Shown: positions 35,403 through 43,692 of the stretch, in pieces | Layout of the letters: every line of letters starts with the position of its first letter | How positions within the stretch are numbered: position 1 is the stretch's first letter | Assembly: GCF_003324525.1 (NCBI RefSeq) | Contig: NZ_QGDC01000008.1 | Location: 1 to 64,000 of the forward strand | Origin: Mucilaginibacter hurinus | Lineage (GTDB): Bacteria > Bacteroidota > Bacteroidia > Sphingobacteriales > Sphingobacteriaceae | Direction of reading: 5' to 3' | Length of the DNA stretch: 64,000 nucleotides | Notes under the pieces: model-generated | What the model was told of the DNA's origin: nothing | Seen by the model: only the letters and a program-made list of their open reading frames with translations | The model's database searches: none | Made by a program: the position numbers and the translations under genes

Positions 35403-36349
35403 TATTTCTTTATTATAAAATCGATATTGGCGGGTTCAATCTTCACTATTTTGCAGTAAGGCGGCAGTCTTCTTAATTTCACCGGTAACGTGCGGTAACC
35501 ATGCAGTTGCCAAAGGTCCAGATCGGCGGTGGCTTCAAAAAAAGCCTCGTCCATATCTGGGTAGTCTGTTAGCGAGGTTACAAAGGTTATCTTCACTTTT
35601 TGCGGATATACCTTAACGTTGTAGTAATGGCGGTTATTTATAATTTTAACAGGTATAGCTAGTGTTTTTTCAGTAAACTCATCAACAGGAATATTTACCT
35701 GGACCGTTTTGGGATACACACTCATGTTGCCCTCTTTTACCGGCTGAAGTTTTACCTGTGTATTTATAGTTTCGTTAACATTTTCAGCGCGCAGCGTATC
35801 GGTTTTCCACGATGTAATTGTATTCAGCATCTCGGCCGGGCCACTCAGGGTTACATAATCCGGCTTAACCGCGATATCTGCCGACTGGGCAAACTGCTGT
35901 TTATATTTCAATGATTTAACCAGTTTTACCGGCACCCTTTTTACGCGCCGGTTTGAAAAATCGAAATACAGGGTATCCGGATCAAAGGCTATTATCTGTC
36001 GATTTGACTCCTGCTTTAGATTTATGTTGCGCAATTGATTACTGAGCACAACGTAGTTATGCTTATCAAGGCTGCTGAGATTTACACCTATAGTATTGTT
36101 TTGATCATTAAGCCGCGCAAATAGCATTTGCCAGCCGCTCCCTTTTACTGTGGCTTTTACCGTATCAGATTGCAGCGGATGAAAGGCACGCTTTTGCGGC
36201 GCATTTTTATAAACAATTATTTTGGCTACCGTAAAATTATGCGGATTTGAAAGTACGGCAAACACCCATGCTATTGCAGCAAGTACCAAACAACTTAAAA
36301 AAGCTGAAGCCCTTCTTTTTTCGGCCGGGGATAATTTTACTATTGCCAT
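35402..36349 (-). CDS. YbbR-like domain protein
   Basis: The 315-residue protein has one N-terminal membrane helix (about 17-33) and an extracytoplasmic part with YbbR-like repeats (FSNRRVKRVPVKLV, VTLSGPAEMLNTITSW, AIPVKIINNRHYYNVKVYPQKV). In Firmicutes the related CdaR regulates a diadenylate cyclase; no cyclase gene is next to this one, so the name CdaR is not applied. It is coupled to coaE. Confidence 0.85.
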   Translation of the reverse strand: MAIVKLSPAEKRRASAFLSCLVLAAIAWVFAVLSNPHNFTVAKIIVYKNAPQKRAFHPLQSDTVKATVKGSGWQMLFARLNDQNNTIGVNLSSLDKHNYVVLSNQLRNINLKQESNRQIIAFDPDTLYFDFSNRRVKRVPVKLVKSLKYKQQFAQSADIAVKPDYVTLSGPAEMLNTITSWKTDTLRAENVNETINTQVKLQPVKEGNMSVYPKTVQVNIPVDEFTEKTLAIPVKIINNRHYYNVKVYPQKVKITFVTSLTDYPDMDEAFFEATADLDLWQLHGYRTLPVKLRRLPPYCKIVKIEPANIDFIIKK

Positions 36350-36364
36350 GCTGTAAAATTAAAA

Positions 36365-36393
36365 TGCCGTTCAATTACTTAAATTGAACGGCA
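36365..36393 (-). terminator. Hairpin between yajC and YbbR-like gene
   Basis: TGCCGTTCAATT (36365-36376) and AATTGAACGGCA (36382-36393) form a perfect 12-base stem with a 5-base loop. On the minus strand TTTTAATTTTA follows. It may end or reduce transcription within the cluster. Confidence 0.7.
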
Positions 36394-36414
36394 CTATAAA
36401 ATTAGCAACTTATT

Positions 36415-36708
36415 TTAAGATTTAGCAGGCGCTGGTGTATTCAATGCCTTTGAAGCTTCTAACGAGATAGCCGCTTTGTCAAAACGTATTTTAACACCGT
36501 TGTCAACTTCTACCAGAATGGTCGTATCCGCTACATCAGCGATTTTACCGTGTATACCTGCTGTGGTAACTACCTTGTCACCTTTTTTCAGCTCGTCCAC
36601 ATATTTCTTTTGATCCTTTTGTTTTTTCATCTGCGGACGTATCATAAAAAAGTAAAATACTACTACGATAAGTATTAGCATGATGAATTGCGGATTGATT
36701 CCACCCAT
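36415..36708 (-). CDS. yajC: Preprotein translocase subunit YajC
   Basis: The 97-residue protein has one N-terminal membrane helix (FIMLILIVVVFYFFMIRPQ) and the small cytoplasmic barrel with GDKVVTTAGIHGKI. YajC associates with SecDF-SecYEG in export. It lies 30 bases after the DUF1573 lipoprotein gene in the nusB cluster, followed by a strong hairpin. Confidence 0.95.
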   Translation of the reverse strand: MGGINPQFIMLILIVVVFYFFMIRPQMKKQKDQKKYVDELKKGDKVVTTAGIHGKIADVADTTILVEVDNGVKIRFDKAAISLEASKALNTPAPAKS

Positions 36709-36738
36709 GGCTATATAAATTTAAGTAAAAAAATATTA

Positions 36739-37272
36739 TTAATGTTTGTGATCGCCGTGATCTGTTCCGGGTGCCGGGGCTCCGGGCGCTGCGGGGGCGC
36801 TTGCATCGCCTGTAACCTCACCTACCAGGTGTACTACAGTTTGCGCCGGGATTGTATTGCCTGTAATGGTTATGAGTTTATCCTGCATACCCGATTTATT
36901 TGCGCTATCAAAAGATACTTTTATTTTACCTCCTTCGCCTGGCAAAATTGGCTTTTTAGGCCATGCCGGCACCGTGCAGCCACAGCTTGCCGTAGCGTTT
37001 TGTATCACCAGCGGCGATTTACCTGTATTAGTAAATTCGTATTCATACTCTACCTTCTTACCAGCGTCAACCTTACCAAAATTGTATGATTCAACGGCAA
37101 ATTTAAGCACAGGAGCGTTGGCAGAGTCAACCGGGTTTTCAAGTACTTTGGCTGCTGCTATGCTATCTTCTTTAGCGGTAGCTGCACTATCAGCAGACGA
37201 ACCACCAGAATTTGACTGACAAGCTGCCAATAATGTGCTGGCGGCTATGAAGGTTAAGAATAATTTTTTCAT
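36739..37272 (-). CDS. DUF1573 domain lipoprotein
   Basis: The 177-residue product has a lipoprotein signal with lipobox LLAAC (Cys18), a low-complexity Ser/Ala linker, and the DUF1573 immunoglobulin-like domain: YNFGKVDAGKKVEYEYEFTN and ATASCGCTVPAWPKKPI, with the CGC motif diagnostic of the family. The tail is Ala/Pro-rich and ends in His/Asp. The family is frequent next to nusB and yajC in Bacteroidota. Function unknown. Confidence 0.92.
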   Translation of the reverse strand: MKKLFLTFIAASTLLAACQSNSGGSSADSAATAKEDSIAAAKVLENPVDSANAPVLKFAVESYNFGKVDAGKKVEYEYEFTNTGKSPLVIQNATASCGCTVPAWPKKPILPGEGGKIKVSFDSANKSGMQDKLITITGNTIPAQTVVHLVGEVTGDASAPAAPGAPAPGTDHGDHKH

Positions 37273-37321
37273 TTGTTATAGTGTATTTTATAATGGTTTG
37301 CGCTAAAGTATAGGTTACCGG

Positions 37322-38269
37322 TTACTCTATCAATCCCCTGCCGGTTTTTTTAATTTTTCTTTGGGATTTTAGCTCGGTAAGTATTTTATCCAATATGCCG
37401 TTTATAAATGAGTTACTTTTAGGCGTACTGAATTCTTTTGATATCTCCAGGTATTCGTTTATCGTAACTTTAACCGGTACCGAGGGGAAATTAATAAATT
37501 CTGTAAGCGCCATTTTCATTAGCAGCGTGTCCATCATGGCAATGCGCTCAGGCTCCCAATTTTGTGTTTTAGCAGCGATCATTTCCTGGTAATCGGCATC
37601 GTACTTAACACTCTGCACAAATAAATCAACTATAAACTCCCTATCCTCTTCCCAGTTCCCGGTAATCTCAGCCAGTTTATTCAACTGCGGGTCGTCGTTT
37701 GAGAAGTTTTTAAACGTCTTAGCTATTAAAGCTTGCAGCACGTCTTTATCTACGGGCCAAACTATAAATTTGTCTTCAAAAACCTGTTCAGCTAATGACG
37801 ACTTTAGGATTACTTTTTTAAAGATAAATTTAATAATGTCTTTATCGCTGTGTAGTGTATCGTCGGTTTTAGACAGATATTCTTTGTACTCAGGCGAAGC
37901 TTTTAAAACATTAAAAAGGGTTTTCGCCAGTTCAGGCTCAAAACTCCAGCTGATTTTATATTTTTTTATTGCTGCAAGATATTCTTTATTCTGGCTGAGG
38001 GAGGTAATAAATCTGTTGCCCAATATTTTCAGGTCGGGCTTAAGATCGTCAGCCGTTGGCAAATGCTTGTGAGCACGTTCTTCGGCATCATTAGCAGCAA
38101 AATTCACCACTTCTGATATCAAAGACAGCATCCAGATATACATTTCAAAAACCGAATCAATACTTTTTAAAAGATTTTTTTGGTGCAGGGTTATATCACG
38201 ATTGCTTGACTGATGATAAGCGTATAATGACTGTAGTACTTTAACTCTAAGATGTCTTCTGTTTAACAT
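37322..38269 (-). CDS. nusB: Transcription antitermination factor NusB (long form)
   Basis: NusB helps assemble antitermination complexes on rRNA leaders. The 315-residue product starts with the conserved RRHLRVKVLQSLYAYHQS, has an inserted helical middle and ends with the core NusB motif (EPERIAMMDTLLMKMALTEF and PVKVTINEYLEISKEFSTPK). The length is about twice the proteobacterial form, as usual in Bacteroidota. It heads the minus-strand cluster and has a consensus promoter. Confidence 0.93.
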   Translation of the reverse strand: MLNRRHLRVKVLQSLYAYHQSSNRDITLHQKNLLKSIDSVFEMYIWMLSLISEVVNFAANDAEERAHKHLPTADDLKPDLKILGNRFITSLSQNKEYLAAIKKYKISWSFEPELAKTLFNVLKASPEYKEYLSKTDDTLHSDKDIIKFIFKKVILKSSLAEQVFEDKFIVWPVDKDVLQALIAKTFKNFSNDDPQLNKLAEITGNWEEDREFIVDLFVQSVKYDADYQEMIAAKTQNWEPERIAMMDTLLMKMALTEFINFPSVPVKVTINEYLEISKEFSTPKSNSFINGILDKILTELKSQRKIKKTGRGLIE

Positions 38270-38328
38270 TGCGTAAGAACGATGTGTGCGTTGGGTTGTT
38301 TAAAAAAATAAGTAAATGTAGTACGCAG

Positions 38329-38359
38329 CAAAAGTATAGGTTTTTTTTATAGTAGCAAA
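38329..38359 (-). promoter_or_regulatory. Consensus promoter of the nusB cluster
   Basis: On the minus strand: TTTG (38356-38359), 19-base spacer, TActTTTG (38329-38336). Full match to both elements. The leader before nusB is about 53 bases. Confidence 0.75.
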
Positions 38360-38388
38360 GTGATTTATGGTATAGTTAATGGTTGGCG

Positions 38389-38493
38389 GTTGAATAGTTC
38401 ATAGCTAATTTTACTAAGGGGTATGTTGGTGCAAAAAACAATCATGTCTTACGCTAAATTTACGTTATTAACCATCAACCATGAACTATCAAC
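38389..38493. repeat. Intergenic inverted repeat of the AGTTCATGGTTGA type
   Basis: GTTGAATAGTTCATAG (38389-38404) and CCATGAACTATCAAC (38479-38493) are inverted copies with small differences, and AATGGTTGG/CCATCAACC lie beside them. Similar GGACTATGGACCAT modules occur before ychF at 42352-42424. They resemble short dispersed intergenic repeats of Sphingobacteriaceae. Confidence 0.6.
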
Positions 38494-38500
38494 AAATTAT

Positions 38501-38508
38501 TACCTTTG
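38501..38508 (+). promoter_or_regulatory. -7 box of ABC transporter gene
   Basis: TAccTTTG is a full match. The predicted start is at about 38515, the position of the ATG itself, so the mRNA would be leaderless or nearly so. Confidence 0.45.
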
Positions 38509-38514
38509 AAAGGA

Positions 38515-40299
38515 ATGAAACATCTGGCCTACCTCAATAAATTCTTTTATAAATACCGCAAAAGGTTTATCCCGGGCATCCTGTTTGTTATCGCATCAAA
38601 CATTTTTGGCGTTTTGCCTGCACCGGTTATCCGTATAGCCTTTGATTTGGTAGCCGAAAACATTGCCATGTACCGCTTATATGATGGGTTTAATAAACAA
38701 CAACTCATCTACGATATTTTTGGCTCCTGCCTGCTTTTGTTTGGCGCGTTAGTACTCGCACTGTCGCTTATAAGGGGCATGTTCCTTTTTTTTATGCGGC
38801 AAACCATTATACTCATATCGCGCCACATTGAGTATGATCTGAAAAACGAAATATACAATCATTACCAGGTGCTGTCTATGGCGTTTTACAGGCGGCATAA
38901 CACAGGCGATTTAATGAACCGTGTTACAGAGGATGTAAGCCGGGTGCGCATGTACCTGGGCCCGGGCATTATGTACACCATTAACACGATAGTGTTGTTT
39001 ATTATGGTAATATACTTTATGCTAACGGTTAATGTGCGGTTGGCATTATACTCGGTATTACCCATGCCTTTACTTGCCGGGTTGATTTATTATGTAAACA
39101 ACGTGATCAACCACCGCAGCGAACAGATACAGCAGCGCTTGTCATCGCTGTCGGGATTTGTGCAAGAAACGTTTTCAGGTATCAGGGTAATCAAATCATA
39201 CGTACGCGAAGTGTTTATCCGCCAAAGTTTTGCTACTGAAAGCGAAGATTACAAGCATCATTCAATGGGTTTGGCCAGGGTACAAGCCATGTTTTTCCCG
39301 CTGATGCTGTTATTGGTAGGGCTGAGTAACGTTATTGTAATATATGTAGGTGGCACTGAGGTAATGAAAGGCAACATCACGCCGGGCAATATTGCCGAGT
39401 TTATTATCTACTTAAGCCAGCTTACGTTTCCGGTTATGGCATTGGGCTGGGTAACATCGCTTATACAACGTGCTGCGGCATCGCAAAAACGGATTAATGA
39501 ATTTTTGCATGAGCAGCCCGAAATCGTATCAGTAAATGGTATAGTGAAAACAATTGAAGGCCACATAACTTTCGATAATGTATCTTTTGTATACCCTGAT
39601 ACAGGCATTAAGGCGCTTAACAATATATCGTTTACTGTCGAGCCAGGGCACATGCTGGCAATAATTGGCCGCACAGGATCAGGCAAATCAACCATAGCTA
39701 ACCTACTGATGCGCATGTATGACAGTACCGGCGGCGAAATACGTATTGACAATACGCCGATAAAACAGCTTGACCTGGACAGTTATCGTTCGCAAACTGG
39801 TTTTGTGCCGCAGGATGTATTTTTGTTTTCAGACACTATTGCCAGAAACATAGCTTTTAGTGCCGATGTGCTAAACATGCCCGAGGTTGAACAGGCTGCC
39901 AAAGACGCTGCCGTTTATAAAAACATCAAGGAACTTGAGAACGGTTTTGATACCCTCATAGGTGAACGCGGCATTACTTTATCCGGCGGGCAAAAACAGC
40001 GGGTGTCTATTGCGAGGGCTATTATGCGGCATCCTCAATTACTTATTTTTGACGACTGTCTGTCGGCGGTCGATACCCGCACGGAAGAGGAAATATTAAA
40101 TAACCTTGGCCGGGTTATGCAAGGCAAAACAAGTATCATTATATCCCACCGCATATCTACCATAAAGAACGCCGAAACTATATTGGTGATAGATAACGGA
40201 AGTATTGTAGAACAGGGCAATCACCAAAGCCTGATGGCGCTTAAAGGCAGCTACTTTGACTTGCACGAAAAACAATTGCTTGAAGAGGAAACCGCCTGA
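38515..40299 (+). CDS. ABC transporter, fused permease and ATPase (type IV exporter)
   Basis: A half-transporter of 594 residues. The N-terminal 310 residues have six membrane helices with the coupling motif HNTGDLMNRVTEDVSRVRMYL. The ATPase part has Walker A GRTGSGKST (385-393), the ABC signature LSGGQKQR, Walker B LLIFDDCLSAVD and the H-loop IISHRISTI. It would act as a homodimer exporting lipid or drug-like compounds; substrate is unknown. The ATG at 38515 is preferred to the TTG at 38506, because the TTG lies within the promoter box. Confidence 0.93.
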   Translation: MKHLAYLNKFFYKYRKRFIPGILFVIASNIFGVLPAPVIRIAFDLVAENIAMYRLYDGFNKQQLIYDIFGSCLLLFGALVLALSLIRGMFLFFMRQTIILISRHIEYDLKNEIYNHYQVLSMAFYRRHNTGDLMNRVTEDVSRVRMYLGPGIMYTINTIVLFIMVIYFMLTVNVRLALYSVLPMPLLAGLIYYVNNVINHRSEQIQQRLSSLSGFVQETFSGIRVIKSYVREVFIRQSFATESEDYKHHSMGLARVQAMFFPLMLLLVGLSNVIVIYVGGTEVMKGNITPGNIAEFIIYLSQLTFPVMALGWVTSLIQRAAASQKRINEFLHEQPEIVSVNGIVKTIEGHITFDNVSFVYPDTGIKALNNISFTVEPGHMLAIIGRTGSGKSTIANLLMRMYDSTGGEIRIDNTPIKQLDLDSYRSQTGFVPQDVFLFSDTIARNIAFSADVLNMPEVEQAAKDAAVYKNIKELENGFDTLIGERGITLSGGQKQRVSIARAIMRHPQLLIFDDCLSAVDTRTEEEILNNLGRVMQGKTSIIISHRISTIKNAETILVIDNGSIVEQGNHQSLMALKGSYFDLHEKQLLEEETA

Positions 40300-40428
40300 T
40301 TGTAATTTCGGCACAATTAACTAAAGAAAAAGTTTATTAAATTTTGATAATATTATTACTAAAATACTTGCACTATCAAAAATTATTTATATTTATGCCA
40401 ACTAAAACTCAATTACACATTATTTAAC

Positions 40429-40752
40429 ATGGGAGATTTTGATAACAGAGAGCGTGAAGAGGTTTATTCAAAGAAGGTAAGGGCAGGGAAAAGGACTTAT
40501 TTTTTTGATGTAAAAGCAACCCGGTCAAACGATTATTACGTAACGATAACCGAGAGCAAGAAGCGCCTGGAAGACGGTGTTTTTATCAAACACAAAATAT
40601 TTTTGTATAAAGAAGATTTTGAAAAATTTGCCGAAGGCTTAAAGGACTCAATCGACTATATTAAGGCTAACCAGGAGGTTGTTGAAAAACGCTATGAATT
40701 TAGTGAGGGCGCCCCTGAAACAGCTAAAGCCGACGAAGATTTCTCTTTCTGA
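40429..40752 (+). CDS. DUF3276 / PUR-alpha-like nucleic-acid-binding protein
   Basis: The 107-residue protein matches the DUF3276 family of PUR-like single-stranded nucleic-acid-binding proteins: EVYSKKVRAGKRTYFFDVKA, YYVTITESKKR and KHKIFLYKEDFEKF form a beta-beta-beta-beta-alpha repeat. In Bacteroidota it is a common small gene; in Borrelia the PUR-type homologue binds DNA. A TTG-N17-TAtaTTTa promoter-like pair lies at 40368-40395. The gene stands alone with a terminator after it. Confidence 0.88.
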   Translation: MGDFDNREREEVYSKKVRAGKRTYFFDVKATRSNDYYVTITESKKRLEDGVFIKHKIFLYKEDFEKFAEGLKDSIDYIKANQEVVEKRYEFSEGAPETAKADEDFSF

Positions 40753-40794
40753 GCTTTAATAAACCGAACAACCTGTTAATATATAATTAATAAG

Positions 40795-40818
40795 AACCTT
40801 GCTTATGCGGGGTTTTTG
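40795..40818 (+). terminator. Terminator of DUF3276 gene
   Basis: AACCTTGC (40795-40802) pairs with GCGGGGTT (40807-40814) using two G-U pairs, and a T-run follows. Moderate strength. Confidence 0.65.
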
Positions 40819-40883
40819 TGTTTATGCCCATAAGTAATTAAGGATGCATTAATCGGAAGCGTTGATGTGCGATAAATTAATAA

Positions 40884-42254
40884 CTACAATATTACGCCCT
40901 TCAACAGTATTACCGCTATTGAAAAATAGATCAGCAACCCGGTAACATCAACCAGCGTTGCCACAAAAGGGGCTGATGAAGTGGCAGGGTCAAGCCCCAG
41001 TTTTTTTAACAAGATGGGCAGCATGGAACCCGTAAGCGAACCCCACAATACAATACCCGCCAGCGTAATGCCTACCACCAAACCTACAAGTACCGCGTGT
41101 GCGCCGTACACGTCAGAGAAAAGCGACCATACATAAATTCGCAGAAAACCTATTGTACCTAACGTAAGCCCCAGCAGCGCACCCGCTACCAGTTCGCGCC
41201 GCATTACGCGCCACCAGTCGGCAATTGTAACCTCACCCAGTGCCATAGCCTGAACGATTAACGTTGATGCCTGCGAACCGCTATTGCCCCCGCTGCTCAT
41301 AATCAGCGGCACAAACAGGGCCAATACTACGGCCCGTTTTATTTCATCCTCAAAATAACCCATGGCGGTAGCGGTAAGCATCTCGCCAAACAATAGTATA
41401 ACCAGCCATCCTACGCGCTTTTTAAACAGGGTAAACAACGACACATCCAGGTAAGGTTCATTCAGGGCCTCGTTACCGCCGAGTTTTTGAATATCCTCGG
41501 TATATTCTTCATTCGCTATCCATAAAATATCGTCGACGGTTACTATGCCCAGCAAAAAATTATCCGCGTCAACTACGGGCAAAGCCGTACGGTTGTTCAT
41601 CCTGAAGGTGTTAATGGCTTCTTCCTGCGGATCGCTGGCATTCAGCGCTATCAGGCGCCCATCCATCAGGTCTTTTACCTTAGTTTCTGGTGTAACCAAT
41701 AATATCTCGCGTATACGGATGTCGTCAAGCAAAACGCCTTTTTCGTCGACAACATAAATCACATCAATGGTTTCGGAGTTTTTACCATACCTGCGTATAT
41801 GCGACAATACGCGGGTAACATCCCATGTTTTTTTTACGGCAATGTAATCCGGCGTCATCAAGCGGCCAACGCTATCCTCCTCATATCCAAGTAACGAGAG
41901 AGCTTCCTTACGGTCGGCAGGCGGCAAATGAAGTATAAGGTTAGCTACCGCATCACCGTGCAGTTCGCTAAAAAGTGCAGTACGGTCGTCCGGAGGCAAC
42001 TCGTTAATCAGCTCGGCAATCTTCTTTCCCGATAACTTTTTTATAATACGTTCCTGGGTAGGGAAATCAAGAATGCGGAATACGTTTACCGCGCGATTAA
42101 GTGACAGTATCTCGATAAATTTAGGACCGTGCTCCGGAAACTCATCAATAAGCTCTTCTACGTCTGAAATGTTGAGGCTATTCAAATACTCCTGCAATTG
42201 AGATTCATCCTCCTGTTGCAGTAATAATTCTACCTGCTCAACCATTTCTTCCAT
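40884..42254 (-). CDS. mgtE: Magnesium transporter MgtE
   Basis: MgtE is a magnesium-gated channel. The 456-residue product has an N-domain with superhelical repeats (residues 1-130, including ELINELPPDDRTALFSEL), two CBS domains (about 135-255) and five C-terminal helices with SSGGNSGSQAST and the pore motif APFVATLVDVTGLL. Length and order are standard. An MgtC-like gene lies elsewhere in the window at 24224, not adjacent. Confidence 0.95.
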   Translation of the reverse strand: MEEMVEQVELLLQQEDESQLQEYLNSLNISDVEELIDEFPEHGPKFIEILSLNRAVNVFRILDFPTQERIIKKLSGKKIAELINELPPDDRTALFSELHGDAVANLILHLPPADRKEALSLLGYEEDSVGRLMTPDYIAVKKTWDVTRVLSHIRRYGKNSETIDVIYVVDEKGVLLDDIRIREILLVTPETKVKDLMDGRLIALNASDPQEEAINTFRMNNRTALPVVDADNFLLGIVTVDDILWIANEEYTEDIQKLGGNEALNEPYLDVSLFTLFKKRVGWLVILLFGEMLTATAMGYFEDEIKRAVVLALFVPLIMSSGGNSGSQASTLIVQAMALGEVTIADWWRVMRRELVAGALLGLTLGTIGFLRIYVWSLFSDVYGAHAVLVGLVVGITLAGIVLWGSLTGSMLPILLKKLGLDPATSSAPFVATLVDVTGLLIYFSIAVILLKGVIL

Positions 42255-42337
42255 AAGCGCTTTTTTACATCTTTTATACCTGAGTTACTTGCCGCAAAAG
42301 TCGCTTATTTTTTCAAATTACAGGAATTTTTTTATGT

Positions 42338-42345
42338 TATCTTTG
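42338..42345 (+). promoter_or_regulatory. -7 box of ychF
   Basis: TAtcTTTG, full match; transcription from about 42352 would include the inverted-repeat leader in the ychF mRNA. No TTG at the usual spacing. Confidence 0.5.
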
Positions 42346-42351
42346 CGGCTT

Positions 42352-42424
42352 TAGTCCATAGCCCATATACTATAGCCGATGGTCGCTCACACTTATTGGC
42401 TATGGACCATGGACTATCGGCTAT
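42352..42424. repeat. Nested inverted repeats in ychF leader
   Basis: TAGTCCATAGCC (42352-42363) is inverted to GGCTATGG...GGACTA (42398-42415), and ATAGCCGAT (42373-42381) to ATCGGCTAT (42416-42424). The RNA could form alternative hairpins between the promoter and the start codon at 42446. Confidence 0.6.
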
Positions 42425-42445
42425 GAACAATATAATCAACAATAA

Positions 42446-43546
42446 ATGGGTTTACAATGTGGTATAGTGGGTTTGCCTAACGTAGGTAAATCAACACTTT
42501 TTAATTGCTTATCAAACGCTAAGGCACAGGCTGCCAACTTTCCGTTTTGTACTATAGAGCCCAACGTGGGCGTAATAACAGTGCCGGATGAGCGGCTTAC
42601 TAAACTTACTGAATTGGTACAGCCTAAAAATGTGGTACCTAATGTTATTGAAATAGTTGACATTGCCGGCCTGGTAAAAGGCGCCAGTAAAGGCGAAGGA
42701 CTGGGTAACCAGTTTTTAGCTAACATACGTGCTACCAACGCCATTATACATGTACTGCGCTGCTTTGATAACGATAATGTGATACATGTTGACGGCAGCG
42801 TTGACCCGATACGTGATAAAGAAATCATAGATACCGAACTTCAACTAAAAGACCTTGACTCGGTAGAAAAGAAGATACAAAAAATTGAAAAAGCGGCCAA
42901 AGTGGGTAATGATAAAGACGCAAAAAAAGCTTTTGAAGTATTAACCATTTATAAAAACCACCTGCTTTCAGGTAAATCAGCCCGTACAGCGCCGGTAGCC
43001 GAGGAGGACCAGGAACATATAGCTGACATATGGTTACTTACCGCTAAGCCCGTACTATACGTTTGCAATGTAAGCGAAAACGACGTGAATACCGGTAATG
43101 CCTATGTTGAAAAGGTGCGCGAAGCCGTTAAGGAAGAGAACGCAGAGGTATTGATTATATCTGCTAAAATAGAATCGGAAATTGCTGAATTGGAAAGCTA
43201 CGATGAGCGCCAGATGTTTTTGGAAGACCTTGGTTTGGCCGAATCCGGCGTAAACAAATTGATAAAAGCGGCTTATAAACTGCTCAACCTGGCCACTTAT
43301 TTTACCGCCGGGGTGCAAGAAGTACGGGCCTGGACCATTACGCAAGGCTTTACCGCGCCGCAGGCAGCAGGCGTTATCCACACTGATTTTGAAAAAGGTT
43401 TTATTCGTGCGGAGGTGATAAAATATAAAGATTTTGTGCACTACGGATCAGAAGCCGCGTGTAAAGAAGCCGGCAAACTGGCTGTTGAAGGTAAAACTTA
43501 TATTGTTGAAGATGGCGACATTATGCATTTTAGGTTTAACGTGTAA
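42446..43546 (+). CDS. ychF: Redox-regulated ATPase YchF
   Basis: YchF is an OBG-family P-loop protein that prefers ATP and binds ribosomes. The 366 residues have P-loop GLPNVGKST near 9-17, NFPFCTIEPNVG, DIAGLVKGASKGEGLGN and a C-terminal TGS-like domain (AWTITQGFTAPQAAGVIHTDFEKGFIRAEV). Length is standard. A strong terminator follows. Confidence 0.96.
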   Translation: MGLQCGIVGLPNVGKSTLFNCLSNAKAQAANFPFCTIEPNVGVITVPDERLTKLTELVQPKNVVPNVIEIVDIAGLVKGASKGEGLGNQFLANIRATNAIIHVLRCFDNDNVIHVDGSVDPIRDKEIIDTELQLKDLDSVEKKIQKIEKAAKVGNDKDAKKAFEVLTIYKNHLLSGKSARTAPVAEEDQEHIADIWLLTAKPVLYVCNVSENDVNTGNAYVEKVREAVKEENAEVLIISAKIESEIAELESYDERQMFLEDLGLAESGVNKLIKAAYKLLNLATYFTAGVQEVRAWTITQGFTAPQAAGVIHTDFEKGFIRAEVIKYKDFVHYGSEAACKEAGKLAVEGKTYIVEDGDIMHFRFNV

Positions 43547-43584
43547 ATAGACGAGACAGGATTTTATACGCTCAAGTAATTATC

Positions 43585-43622
43585 AGCTTCGATAACCGTA
43601 AAACGTTGTCGAAGCTTTTTTT
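43585..43622 (+). terminator. Intrinsic terminator of ychF
   Basis: AGCTTCGATAAC (43585-43596) and GTTGTCGAAGCT (43605-43616) pair with one G-U, followed by TTTTTTT. Confidence 0.88.
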
Positions 43623-43692
43623 ATTGGAGATGCCGGTACCTGAGAATCGGAAATCTGCTGTATATTAGCGATTGACTTCATATTTGTTTATC

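Noticed and set aside
35402..36349. c-di-AMP regulator CdaR
   Set aside because: The YbbR-like domain is present but no diadenylate cyclase gene lies beside it, so the name was not used.
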